A DNA stretch of 64,000 nucleotides from Agapanthus africanus (Eukaryota; Streptophyta; Magnoliopsida; Asparagales; Amaryllidaceae), in NCBI GenBank assembly GCA_030015575.1, contig CM057340.1, positions 748,719,632 through 748,783,631 on the forward strand. The letters are read 5' to 3'. Below the pieces are notes generated by a model that was not told the DNA's origin, ran no database searches, and saw nothing but the letters and a program-made list of their open reading frames with translations. Below are positions 48,097 through 57,730 of the stretch, one piece after another (positions within the stretch are counted from its first letter, which is position 1; each line of letters begins with the position of its first letter). Both the position numbers and the translations under genes were made by a program.

Positions 48097-48740
48097 ATTA
48101 GTGAGCTAATGATATTAGTTAAGATATAACTATATCACATATAATATATATCACATTATTAAATCAACACTTGATCTAATAATCCGTAATATCATATATA
48201 ACCGACTAATATCATTAATCTGAATATCACATTATCAAACCAATACTTGATTCGATAATCCGGTTATATCACATATAACCTGACCGACATCAAATAACTT
48301 CCAGATTATAATACGGTATCACATACTCATATTTAATCAGGCCCACGTACATATCAACATATGTGTCCTACTTCGTTTCGCTCGAACCAGGAATCTTCTG
48401 TGTGGGACTCTAAAGACTCGTCAATACGCCAGCAGTAGGTAATGATCACATCAATCACCTACAAGCCGTCAGCGGTACTAGCTGGACGTAACGGCTACCC
48501 GGGTGTTGAGCGATATGAAGATCAATAAGCAAGCTCGTCCATACTCTCGATGAAGCTTATCAGTAACACTACCGTACAGTCCGGTCTCTTCGTCTGATAT
48601 GTCGCATATCATGTTTAGGAGTGGTAAACGTCAGGCCCCAGTAACGTGATAAGTCATACCGATGTCTGGCCTATAACGGTTTGAAAAACTACTGATAACT
48701 CTTATCAGTAAATCTCAGCAGCAGCCCTGGCCAGGGACTT
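47274..48740. repeat. Dispersed 1.47-kb AT-rich repeat, copy B
   Basis: Colinear with 22944-24416 in the same orientation, from CCTTAGCACC to …CCCTGGCCAGGGACTT. It carries a (TA)n run of about 58 bp at 48033-48090 that copy A lacks. It directly abuts the copia reverse-transcriptase relic at 48740. It may be the LTR of that element joined by a deletion, or an unrelated insert. Confidence 0.6.
48033..48090. repeat. (TA)n microsatellite
   Basis: About 29 uninterrupted TA units within repeat copy B. It is the source of a spurious Ile/Tyr-repeat reading frame. Confidence 0.95.
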
Positions 48741-49434
48741 CGTAGTCATGGTATGCAGCAATGGCAAGTAGGATCCTGATGGACTTAATCATAGCGACAG
48801 GAGAAAAGGTTTCATCATAGCCGACGCCAGGTCGTTGACAAAAATCATTTGCTACAAGTTTATCTTTGAAAGTCTCAACTTTTCCATCTATACCTATCTC
48901 TTTTTTGAAGACTCACTTACTCCAATAGGTTTTACCCCTTCAGGAGCAACTTCCAAAGTCCATACTTGGTTGGTGTATATGGATTCCATCTCGAATCTCA
49001 TAGCATCCAGCAATTTCACAGAGTCTCCACTTGTGATGGGCTGCTCGAAACTAGTAGGGTCATCATCTTCCATGATGCATTCCTCGCTCTTACCGTCTAT
49101 AAGAAAACCGTAGTATCTCTCGGGTGGGTGAGGAACCCTATTAGATCTGCGGAGTGGTTGGGGTTCGTTGGGTACTATTGGATCCTCCGGTTCCACCAAA
49201 TCGTCAGTTATAGTTTGTGCTACTGGAACTTCTTCCAGTTCTACCTCATTGCCACTAATTTTTTTCAAAAGAAATTTATTTTCCAAAAAGGTGGCATGTT
49301 GAGCAACAAACACTTTTTGTTCCTCAGTATAGTAGAAGATATATCAATAGGAATTCTTTGGATATCCCACAAATTTGCACAAGACAGACCTTCCCTCGAG
49401 TTTGTCCGGATTTTGCTTTTTAACATAGGCCGGA
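48741..49434 (-). pseudogene. Ty1/copia pol relic (integrase end to reverse-transcriptase start)
   Basis: Minus strand, from the integrase C-terminal CKFVGYP motif at about 49390, through the linker with RRSNRVPHPPERYYGFLIDG (about 49130-49080) and FEQPITSGDSVKLLDAM, to YDETFSPVAMIKSIRILLA near 48800. It ends in the middle of the reverse-transcriptase fold at 48740. A stop follows the CKFVGYPKNSY segment (49344) and there are frame changes near 48900. The right side is cut at 49434 by a chromovirus LTR. This is the only copia coding sequence in the window. Confidence 0.85.
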
Positions 49435-50166
49435 TGTAACGTTTTAAAAATAAATAAATAAATAATTAAATAAATAAAATCATTTAGGTGAATTTTCTGA
49501 TAATCGGTAAAATAAACCGTATTTTCTGTAAAACTCAACTACAATTATTTTTCAATATAGATTTAAATATGCCTATTTTAACTATATAATTGCTAGAATT
49601 TGGTATTTATTTAGTCACTTATAAATTATTAGTTTACCTAAATATTTTTCCTTAAGTAATTATTTTTAATATTAACATAAGCTTTTAATTATACATTAAA
49701 TGGGTGCACATTATAAATTGGAGTGGGTTAATTTTACAAAAGTGAGCCATGACACACTAGAATTTAGTTTGTAGCATACTCTTCTCTTCTTGATTTGTCT
49801 TCAAATTTCTAGACTTTTCTAGGTCAAATAGAATTAAGAAAATAAATAAAATTAATTAACTTATGAAAAGACTTAAGTGAGGTAATAAATTGAGAAGTCT
49901 CTACACACCTCCACACACTTCTTTTTCTCTCTTCCCTCTCACCTAGCTCTGGCCAAAATTTACCATGGCTGCCCAAAATTTCCCCCATCTTACTTTGCAT
50001 CAAAAATCTCCAAAAATTCAACAAAAATCCCAAATAAAAGCTTAAATTCACAATCCAATCTCTACCCATTATTCTTTGGCCTATCTAGCATAGATCTTGG
50101 AGCAAAGTTAGCACTTTGGAGGCTATGATTTTCATGTTTGATCTCATGTTTAGTGAGGTACCTGTC
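49435..50166 (+). repeat. Chromovirus LTR fragment, 5' part
   Basis: Starts TGTAACGTTTTAAAAATAAA within the copia relic, a start typical of Tekay-like LTRs. It is AT-rich and holds a segment near 49800-50150 similar in layout to the tandem-array LTRs. It is cut at 50166 by the Tat-2 LTR. It likely resumes beyond the window, after the far end of Tat-2. Confidence 0.65.
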
Positions 50167-50954
50167 TGTTCCCCTCCGAAAGGCGGCGCACAGGACCGCG
50201 ATAGCCTGACGCTGAGATTCGGGGCAGATTCTATTTGGTTTTATCCGTCCACCTCTCCGAAAATGCCAAGTTGATTTATGGCACCGTGTATCGGAGGTTT
50301 AGACGGATGCGGCCGATGTAGCAGACTTTGTCAGATTCCCCCTCGCTAGAGGGGTTTTTGATTGTGGGGACGCTCTTCCCTGCAGGCACAAGCCCCTGCA
50401 GTTAATTACGCTACCGCTTCGCGGTAACAATTTTCTCCTTCTCCAGAATTTCACTTCGTGTCGTGGGTGTTTGTTTTGTTTGTGGTTGCCCGTGGATTGT
50501 ATACGGAGACTGAGTAATGCCGTCGCCCGTAGGACGTGGATTAGTCCAAATCCGTATTTACTTAGATTTGGGTTTGGTGTTTTCAGTTTAAGGATGCATT
50601 AGTCGCATTGCGGCTAAGATCAACTTAAACGTTCGTCAAGGATACGTTAGTCCTGTTTTAGACTAAGATCAACTCAACGTAGTGATTAATTTAATGTATG
50701 GCCATCGGGACTCGTCACCTCTTTGACGTCGTTGAAGGATTACAACGACATGTATCAAAGGAGCTCGGAGATGTACCCTCGAACCAGAGTTGATTGGGAG
50801 TTTTATAATCCATTTGAATATTTAAGGATACGTTAGCCGTGTTTGGGGCTAAGATCAACTTAAACGTTTGTTAAGGATACGTTAGTCCAGTTTGAGACTA
50901 AGATCAACTTAACGGGACCGTTTAGATCCGATAAAAGAGCATTTGGGCTATATT

Positions 50955-51150
50955 GTGCCAGTTTAGGGACGTGGTGGTCCGATATTAGTTTAGGGACGTT
51001 TCGGTCCGATGTTAGTTTAGGGACGTTTCGGTCCGATGTTAGTTTAGGGACGTTTCGGTCCGATGTTAGTTTAGGGACGTTTCGGTCTAATATTTGTTTA
51101 TGGACGTTTCGGTCCAATGTTAGTTTAGGGACGTTTCGGTCCGGTATTGG
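50955..51150. repeat. 27-bp minisatellite in Tat-2 3' LTR, 7 units
   Basis: Unit GATGTTAGTTTAGGGACG followed by TTTCGGTCC, repeated about 7 times with few changes. The core GGAC-GTTTCG-GTCC can form a 4-bp stem. Since 27 is a multiple of 3, any frame without a stop stays open, giving spurious 9-residue-repeat proteins. Confidence 0.88.
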
Positions 51151-51893
51151 GTGTGTGGCCGTTGGGACCCGTCACCTCTTTGACGTCGTTGAGGAATTAC
51201 AACGATGGATGTCAAAGGAGTTCGGAGATGTACCCTCGAACCGGATGTAGATTGATTTAGGAGAGCCATTTTGCTCAGCCAATTTAATTTAAGGACTTAT
51301 GGCCACGATTGGGCTAAGTCCAGTAAAAAAAATTTCCAACATTGCTTTTGCATTTCCTTTTATTTTTATTTGGGCTTTGCCCAGAAAAGATGCAGGGCAT
51401 CAATTTGTTTTGAGCTCTGTTCTTTATGAATGATGCAGAGCATCAATTTTGTTTGGGCTCAGCCCTTTTATTGCTTTGCAATTTATTTTGGCCTGCTAGG
51501 CCTTTTTGATTTGGGCCTGGCCCTTCAAGTAATGCATTGCATTTGTGCAAAGCACCAAGAATCTTTTAGATTCAAGGAAAGAAGTGCAGGGCACTTTTTA
51601 ATTTCTTGATCTAGATTTAGATCAAAGAAAAGAAGAAAAATCTTTTCTTTCTTTCTATCTCAGAGAACCAGAGGTTCTCTAGCAAGTGCAAGACACTATT
51701 TTTTTATTATTTTTATTTATTTATTTATTTATTGAAGATCACTGATTTTGTCTTTTAGATCAATGATCTATTCTTAAGAGAATTTTCTCTTAATTCAAAT
51801 GTTTTTACCTTCTTCTTTGTGTTCTCAAGAAGTTCTCTTCTTCTTTTTTTTTTAATCCAATTGTCTATCTCTTTGAAATGGGGTCTGGGGTCC

Positions 51894-51901
51894 TTTTTAT
51901 A
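51894..51901 (-). promoter_or_regulatory. TATA box of the Tat-2 3' LTR
   Basis: The minus strand reads CACTATAAAAAGGACC, about 670 bp into the LTR. The equivalent in the 5' LTR is at 63586-63579. Confidence 0.6.
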
Positions 51902-52074
51902 GTGCTCAAAAATCAGTTAAATTTGTTAAAAAGATCTTTTCTGAGTGATTTGGGGAATTTTCCCCACCGTCGGATCTTTGATCCAAAGGCCCCTGTTTTA
52001 CAGAAGAAATCTTCTTGTTTAAACAAGAACAGAAAAATATCCTTAAATCTTCACTCTGTTGTTGCGCAACTCAC

Positions 52075-52330
52075 CAGCGTGTGACACGTGTCGCGCAGTG
52101 AGGCACTTGCGCAACAGCGCTTGCGCAACTGCGCAGACACGTGTCGCGCAGCGGTGCGCTTGCGCAGTTGTGCTTGCGCAACTGCGCAGACACGTGTCGC
52201 GCAACGGTGCGCTTGCCCAGTTATGCTTGCGCAACTGCGCAGACACGTGTCGCGTTGCCGCGCGCTTGCGCACTTGTGCTTGCGCAACTGCGCAGACACG
52301 TGTCGCGCTGCCGTGCGCTTGCGCAGTTGA
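52075..52330. repeat. 53-bp GC-rich array with CACGTG palindromes (3' LTR)
   Basis: About five units, each with the 10-nt palindrome GACACGTGTC and TTGCGCA/TGCGCAA words. It lies between the LTR TATA box and the LTR start, in U3, so it could serve as an enhancer. CACGTG is the G-box/E-box core bound by plant bZIP and bHLH factors. Confidence 0.85.
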
Positions 52331-52572
52331 ACGTTGCTTATGTTTTTTAAAGAGCCTTGCTCTGATTGGACGTACTGTCTTGGGCGTTGTGCTGCCGTGT
52401 CAACTTCTGACAAGTGGCGCGTTGCGCGCAGCGCACGGGATCTGAAGCGTTGCTTCAAAATTAAAGTTAAATTTTCAAAGCAAAGCTTTATTTCTGATTG
52501 GGGGAAGATGAAGCGTTGCTTCTTCTCCCGCCTTGGAATTTGAACAGAGCTTTGCTCTGATTGGGGTAAACA

Positions 52573-52588
52573 AATGCCCCCCCACCGC
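52573..52588 (-). other. Polypurine tract of Tat-2
   Basis: The minus strand reads GCGGTGGGGGGGCATT immediately before TGTTTACC of the LTR. This fixes the 3' LTR start at 52572. Confidence 0.82.
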
Positions 52589-52678
52589 TGCGCTTACGTG
52601 GCCTCCAAACGCAAGCGCAACGGTGGCAGAATCCGAACCGTCGCAGCACCTTTCTGCAGTTGAAGAGGCGATTGATGC

Positions 52679-52688
52679 CTATAAATAG
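52679..52688 (+). promoter_or_regulatory. TATA box of the antisense gene in Tat-2
   Basis: CTATAAATAG on the plus strand, opposite to the element, 107 bp inside the 3' LTR boundary. It is followed by an ATG-free leader from about 52710 to the splice donor at 52821. Confidence 0.65.
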
Positions 52689-52820
52689 GACCTTTGGTCC
52701 TCAAAAAATTCTTTACCACTTCAAGAATTTTGACTCAGAGCCTTGCTCTTGCTTAAGAATTTTCAGAGCCTTGCTCTTGATTTTTTTTTTCAAGAACTCC
52801 AGAGTTCATAACCATCGTAG

Positions 52821-53255
52821 GTAAATAAAATAAAATTAAATTAAATTAAAACTGATTAATAGAGCTTTGCTCTCCATAGATCCCTGATCTAAAGAAAACC
52901 CATTTAGGGTTTCATTTAGCAGAGCTTTGCTCTAAAGAGGTCCAAAGAGAACTCAGGAGAATCCTGTTAGGGTTCCATTAATAGAGCTTTGCTCTATAAA
53001 AGATTTTTCTTATATCTTCTTAATTAATGGAGCTTTGCTCCTCCCAAATTATATGGCATTTGAGAATATTATTATTATTATATCATTTTTTTCAGAGCGG
53101 AGCTCTCAATATTCTCAGGGAATTTTCCTCAAATTCTCCTCATAACTGATTTTGACTGGTGTCGCTCCTGTCTGCAGAGCATTGCTCTCAAGGAGTTTAA
53201 CTTTTAACTTTCTGTATTGTCTTGTTTGTTAATATCCCTGTATTGTTTTCTTCAG
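52821..53255 (+). other. Predicted leader intron of the antisense gene
   Basis: Donor ATCGTAG/GTAAATAAAA, acceptor TGTTTTCTTCAG/GTATT with a pyrimidine tract. AT-rich, 435 bp, and carries repeated AGAGC-TTT-GCTCT words. Splicing would place the ATG at 53261 six bases after the junction. The prediction is by eye only. Confidence 0.5.
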
Positions 53256-53260
53256 GTATT

Positions 53261-53767
53261 ATGGCGGTGCGTCTATACAGCTTGCACGAGTTCATCACTT
53301 ATGAGGATATCCGTGTACAGGGCCATCAACAGAACCAGGAGTTTACGGACGCTCAATGTGCAGAGGTCATGGATCGCCTGAATGCCAGCGATGGCTGGCT
53401 GCTACCTCGTCGTTCGGCCCTTTTGAAAGTCGTGCTGGGGGCAATATGGAGAGCACTCCCAGGTCTTCACGAGGCCTTACCACTCAATGCGCTAGATGAT
53501 GCCGAAGACAAGGTGCATTCAGTGTACCTGACGAGGCTAATTTCGAAGAAACGGCGAAACAACCTCGTTGACATCCTACATCAAATCTTTCAGCAGACGA
53601 CGATCGTTGCTGCTTATCGAAGGCCGGAAGGGCTTGCCGATGATATCGACACCGAGGAGAGCGAGAGGCTGCGCATAAGAATAATTAGAAAGGCCAGAAG
53701 AACTTTGGACGGCCTTACTTTTGAATTCCTCAATCCCTGCCCCGGATCTGAAGTCATTCCATTGTAA
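53261..53767 (+). CDS. Antisense ORF of Tat-2, 168 aa, unknown function
   Basis: The ATG at 53261 has A at -3 and G at +4, a good plant start context. An in-frame upstream ATG at 53222 would lie inside the predicted intron. The protein starts MAVRLYSLHEFITYEDIRV, has a basic, helix-prone middle (LLPRRSALLKVVLGAIWRAL, about residues 47-66), a KKRR block near residue 98, and ends PGSEVIPL. I see no transmembrane segment, signal peptide or known domain. It runs opposite to the element and lies between gag and the 3' LTR. Extra ORFs, often antisense, are known at this place in Tat-lineage elements, and this fits that class. The frame is intact while the neighbouring gag carries a frameshift. No homologous region remains in Tat-1 or Tat-3. 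Confidence 0.7.
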   Translation: MAVRLYSLHEFITYEDIRVQGHQQNQEFTDAQCAEVMDRLNASDGWLLPRRSALLKVVLGAIWRALPGLHEALPLNALDDAEDKVHSVYLTRLISKKRRNNLVDILHQIFQQTTIVAAYRRPEGLADDIDTEESERLRIRIIRKARRTLDGLTFEFLNPCPGSEVIPL

Positions 53768-54069
53768 TAATATTTTCCTTTTACTGCTTTTCATAATTGT
53801 AAGAATTTTTTCCAATATGAATGGAAACTTTTTATTTCAGCTTCTCTTATTTCTCGTCCTGAGTTTTCTGCCCGTGCATAAATGAATGCGTCATGAACGC
53901 CAGATCAAATGTAGAACGGATATTCTTTGTCATCTTCTTTCTTTTAATGTCAGTAGGCTGTCTTAATAACCATGGTTGATGGATGTCTAAAAAGAGTATT
54001 CCGACTTCCTCAGGAAGTAGCGATGGCTTAGGCCGCAGGTTCAGGTTTACCGCCTAAGACTTTTCAATT

Positions 54070-54243
54070 CTATGAGCCGTGAGGGTCTCATAGAGGCTTT
54101 TCTCCCTACGGATCGAGAGGATCTCATAGGTGGATTTTTCTCCTTAGGAATCGTGAGGATTCCTAAGTATGGTTTTCTCTTGTAAGTCGTAAGGATCCTA
54201 CAAGAGAATTTTCCCCTCTTACGAGTCGAGAGGACTTGTAAGC
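54070..54243. repeat. Hairpin cluster 1 in Tat-2
   Basis: Five successive hairpins with a TCG[T/A][G/A]AGGA-like loop. The clearest are CTATGAG/CTCATAG (54070-54093), CTTAGGAATC/GATTCCTAAG around GTGAG (54143-54167) and CTTACGAGTC/GACTTGTAAG around GAGAG (about 54218-54242). TTTTCTCC-like spacers separate them. Confidence 0.78.
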
Positions 54244-54799
54244 GGTTGTTTCCCTCCTTGTCGAAGTTCGATGTTGGAGAGAGAGACCCGTGGATGGTAT
54301 GCAAGAGACCGTTTTGGGCCAACTCGCAGGGTCCCAATGCTTAGGAAACAGGCTTCTTTTATGCCCACTGCCTAAGGCTTCATCCCACGAGTCGAGCCGC
54401 CTCGACAATTTTTCACAAGTCGAGACGAATCGAACGTTTCTCGCAAGAACATCTTAACGTCGCATTTAACCTCTGCTCTTTACGACAGAAGCCCGTTAAG
54501 GTTGGTGGTACTTAGGGTTTTGGCCATCGTACCGTCGCATAAGCTGATATAGTCCTCGATAGGCAATCGTGCTGTTCGAGTAGCCCTGCGACTGCCGTGT
54601 CTCTGATCCCTTCGGGGGCTGGACAAGACGTCTTCAAGCAATCCTCCTTGGCAGTTTGACCGTCGGAAGAGCAAGCGCTAGGAATTTGCCATGCCGCTTT
54701 TTACTTGAGGTTAGGCTCATTTTGGAGAGCCCCGATGAGTTATAACCACTCCGCGCTGGTGTGGGATGATCCCCGATAGTCTTTCGGGTTTTATATGAG

Positions 54800-55900
54800 T
54801 TGCCGTCAAGACCCTGAAGCTAGGAATTTGGCCTTTGCTTCGTTTGCTGGCATTGCGTCTGCTGTATCGAGACGAATGTTGCGGTGGGAACTAGGGATTT
54901 TGCCGTGGCTCCGTTTGTTTGATGACGTTGCGTCTGCTGTGTCGAGACGAACGTTAGGGTGACATCTCGTCTGCTGTATCGAGACGGACGTCGAGGTGGT
55001 GACCATTCTGTGCTGGTGCGAGATGATCTCCGATTGTCTTTCCGGTTTTATATAAGTTACCGTCAAGACGTCGAAGTTAGGAATGTGGCCTTCACTTCGT
55101 TTGCTCTGGTGTGTCCAAATCCTGTTGGAGGAAGAACGCTGGGGTTGACATTTCGTCTGCTGTATCGAGACGAACGTCAAGGTGGTGACCACTCTGTGCT
55201 GATGCGAGATGATCTCCGATTGTCTTTCCGGTTTTATGTGAGTTACCGTAAAGACGTTGAAGCTAGGAATGTGGCCTTCGCTTCGTTTGCTTACACTGCG
55301 TCTGGTGTATTGAGACGAATGCTGAGGTGGAGCTGGGATTTTGCCATCACTCCGCTTTGTTTCGACCATGGGGTCTTTTGTTAACTTTGCATGTACACCC
55401 TGCTGGGCTGCGAAGGAACGCCTTTGTTGACATTGCGTCTGTTGTAACGAGACGAATGCTAAGGTGGAGTTAGGATTTTGCCGTTACTCCGCTTTGTTTC
55501 GACCGTGAGGTCTTTTGTTGACATTGCATCTGCCTCCAGCTGGACTGTGGAGGAACGCTGTTGTTGACATTGCGTCTACTGTATCGAGACGAATGCAGAG
55601 GTGAAGCTGGGATTTTGCCATCGCTCCGCTTAATGGTGTAACATCTGTGTCCTGTTGGAATGAGGAGGCACACCGTTGTTGGTCTCTAGGCTGTAGACGT
55701 GGCCATTGAGATTTGGAACTAGGGACTTTGTCATGGTTCCGTTTCGTTGCGATTCTGAGGTCAGTTGTTGACGTTATGTCTGCATCTAGTTGGAGTGAGG
55801 AGAAACGCCGTTGGTGATCTTTAAGTTGTCGATATTGACGTCGAGACCCTGAAGTTAGGGACCTTCCTTTGCTTCATTTGTTGACATTGTGTCTGTAATA
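54800..55900. repeat. Diffuse tandem repeat with CGTCT…AGACG words
   Basis: GTATCGAGACGAA-like words recur at about 54862, 54935, 54972, 55160, 55305, 55443 and 55572, each embedded in a larger unit with GCTAGGAATTTG or TTTTGCC…CCGCTT blocks. CGTCT upstream pairs with AGACG in most units. Confidence 0.6.
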
Positions 55901-56304
55901 TTGCGACAAATGTCGAGATGGTCTCTAGATTATCTATGAACCGTCGAGATTTGGCTTCGCTTTCTGGTGGAGCCTGTTGGGAAGGTATTGTTCCCTTTTT
56001 ATCTGTGCCCCTGGATTGCATACAGGGATCGATGTGATTTCACCTGTAGGGCAAAAAGGTTCATTTTTTCATTTTTTTTTATTCTTTCCGCGATGCTCTA
56101 TCATTTTAGCTTTTTATATCGCGAAAATCACGATTGCCCAATCATTTCGGCTATTTTTCGCGGTGCACAATCATTTCGGCTATTTTTCTTTTTACTCGCT
56201 GCTTTTTATTGCGAGTTGCCCAACCATTTCGGCTATTTTGCATGCATACATTTTTACTTGCTGATTTTGTTTGCAAGCTGCCCCATCATTTCGGCTATTT
56301 CGTA

Positions 56305-56308
<4 letters not shown>

Positions 56309-56339
<31 letters not shown>
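56309..56339. repeat. (TA)n microsatellite followed by T-rich run
   Basis: About 15 TA units and then a poly-T stretch to about 56356. Confidence 0.92.
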
Positions 56340-56348
<9 letters not shown>

Positions 56349-56377
56349 TTTTTTTGCGAGTAGGGGATTTGGGATCT

Positions 56378-56690
56378 GATACCAATCTTGGCATCAGCAT
56401 CGCTGCGACTGGAATATTTCCAGGAGCGAATCATCATTTGCCGTAAAAGGACTTGGAATTTGATACCGGTCTAGGCATCAGCATCGCTGCAACTGGGATA
56501 TTGCCAGGAGCGAATCATCATCTGCCATGAAAGGACTTGGAATTTGATACCGATTTAGGCATCAGTATCGCTACAACTGGAATATTGCCAGGAGCGCATC
56601 TGCCATGAAAGGACTTGGAATTTGATACCGATTTAGGCATCAGTATCGCTACAACTGGAATATTGCCAGGAGCGAATCATCATTTGCCTC
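56378..56690. repeat. 84-bp tandem repeat, 4 units
   Basis: Units start GATACC at 56378, 56462, 56546 and 56624 and contain GGCATCAG-ATCGCT and GCCAGGAGCG. The third unit is shorter by about 6 bp and the fourth ends early. Confidence 0.85.
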
Positions 56691-56754
56691 TTTCGATCCC
56701 GAACAAAGGTGGCTTAGTAAACAGGATTAAGGGTCCTGTCGGCTAAGGCTTTTG

Positions 56755-56930
56755 ACTTCATGAGCCGTAAGGGTCTCACAAAGGTATTTCTCCCTACAAG
56801 TCGTGAGGATCTTGTAGGTGTGTTTTCTCCTTGGGAATCGTGAGGATTCCTAAGTTCATGTTCTCTTGTAAGTCGTAAGGATCTTACAAAAGGGTTTTCT
56901 CCTTATAAGTCGAGAGGACTTACAAGTGTT
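56755..56930. repeat. Hairpin cluster 2 in Tat-2
   Basis: Five hairpins, among them CCTACAAG/CTTGTAGG (56793-56818), CTTGGGAATC/GATTCCTAAG (56830-56854), CTTGTAAG/CTTACAA (56865-56890) and CTTATAAGTC/GACTTACAAG (56902-56926). Loops are TCGTGAGGA or close variants. Confidence 0.8.
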
Positions 56931-57102
56931 GTTTGCTGTACAAGCATATCCCTAGTCACGGATGGGACTTTGTTAGGGAAATATTTATTCGTGCCCGTGG
57001 ATTGTATACAAGGGTCAATATGAGCCACTTGTAGGGCAATATCGAAGGTTATGGGGGTTGCTTAAGAACAGGTTAAGGTTTCTGTAACTTAAAACTTTCA
57101 AA

Positions 57103-57275
57103 TCTTATGAGCCGTGAGGGTCCCATAAGAGAGTTCTCCTTACGAGTCATGAGGATCTCGTAAGTGTAATTTCTCCTTAGGAATCGTGAGGATCCCTAAG
57201 AGTGTTGCTCCCTTGTGAGTCGTAAGGCTCTCACGCGGGTGGTTTCTCCTTACAGGGTCGAGAGGACCCTATAAG
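57103..57275. repeat. Hairpin cluster 3 in Tat-2
   Basis: Five hairpins: TCTTATG/CATAAGA (57103-57129), CTTACGAG/CTCGTAAG (57139-57163), CTTAGGAATC/GATCCCTAAG (57176-57200), a G-rich one at about 57211-57237, and CTTACAGGGTC/GACCCTATAAG (57249-57274). Confidence 0.8.
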
Positions 57276-57286
57276 TGTTTCTTAAT

Positions 57287-57730
57287 GAGGTTGCGCCCTT
57301 TCGGGTTTTCACAAACACTCGCCGGTAGCCCTGCTGTTTTTACTCACGGAGCCCTTTCGGGTTTTCATCCGTGCCCATTTTGCTTATGGACATACCGTTT
57401 TTTTTTATTCTTTTTATTCTTTTTATTTTTTATTTTTTTTTTACGAGGTCGCGCCCTTTCGGGTTTTCACGAACACTCGCCGGTAGCCCTGCTGTTTTTA
57501 CTCACGGAGCCCTTTCGGGTTTTTCCTCCATGCCCGTTTTGCTTATGGACATACCGTTTTTTTTCCTTTATTTTCTTCTTCTCTCTTTTTTTTTTTTATT
57601 AACGAGGTCGCACCCTTTCGGGTTTTCATGAACACTCGCCGGTAGTCCTGCTGTTTTTACTCACGGAGCCCTTTCGGGTTTTCATCCGTGCCCATTTTGC
57701 TTATGGACATACAGTTTTTTTTTGTTTTTT
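57287..57730. repeat. 158-bp tandem repeat, 3 units
   Basis: Units begin GAGGT[T/C]GC at about 57287, 57445 and 57603. Each holds CCCTTTCGGGTTTTCA twice and a T-rich tail of variable length. CCCTTTCGGG is itself a short inverted repeat. Confidence 0.85.

Larger units (their letters stand above)
50167..52572 (-). repeat. 3' LTR of Tat-2
   Basis: 2406 bp. The minus strand begins TGTTTACCCCAATCAGAG at 52572, directly after a G-rich polypurine tract, and ends GGGGAACA at 50167. Parts: a 53-bp GC-rich array (52075-52330), a minus-strand TATA box at 51901-51894, a mini-hairpin-rich stretch (about 51360-52020) and the 27-bp minisatellite (50955-51150). Confidence 0.88.

Noticed and set aside
50860..51117. 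Protein with nine-residue repeats on the minus strand (also 62592-62801)
   Set aside because: A product of the 27-bp minisatellite, which stays open because 27 is divisible by 3.
52051..52458. Cys/Arg/Ala-rich frames on both strands in the GC-rich array (also 63503-64000)
   Set aside because: Several overlapping frames on both strands come from the 53-bp repeat; none has a consistent start or conserved end.
54806..55369. 187-codon minus-strand frame in sense with Tat-2
   Set aside because: It follows the diffuse CGTCT/AGACG repeat and repeats the same residues; no known domain and no pol motif.
57287..57730. CRISPR-like or rho-independent terminator reading of CCCTTTCGGG plus T-run repeats
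   Set aside because: The sequence is plant retroelement DNA; the units are tandem without unique spacers, and T-runs follow a repeat.
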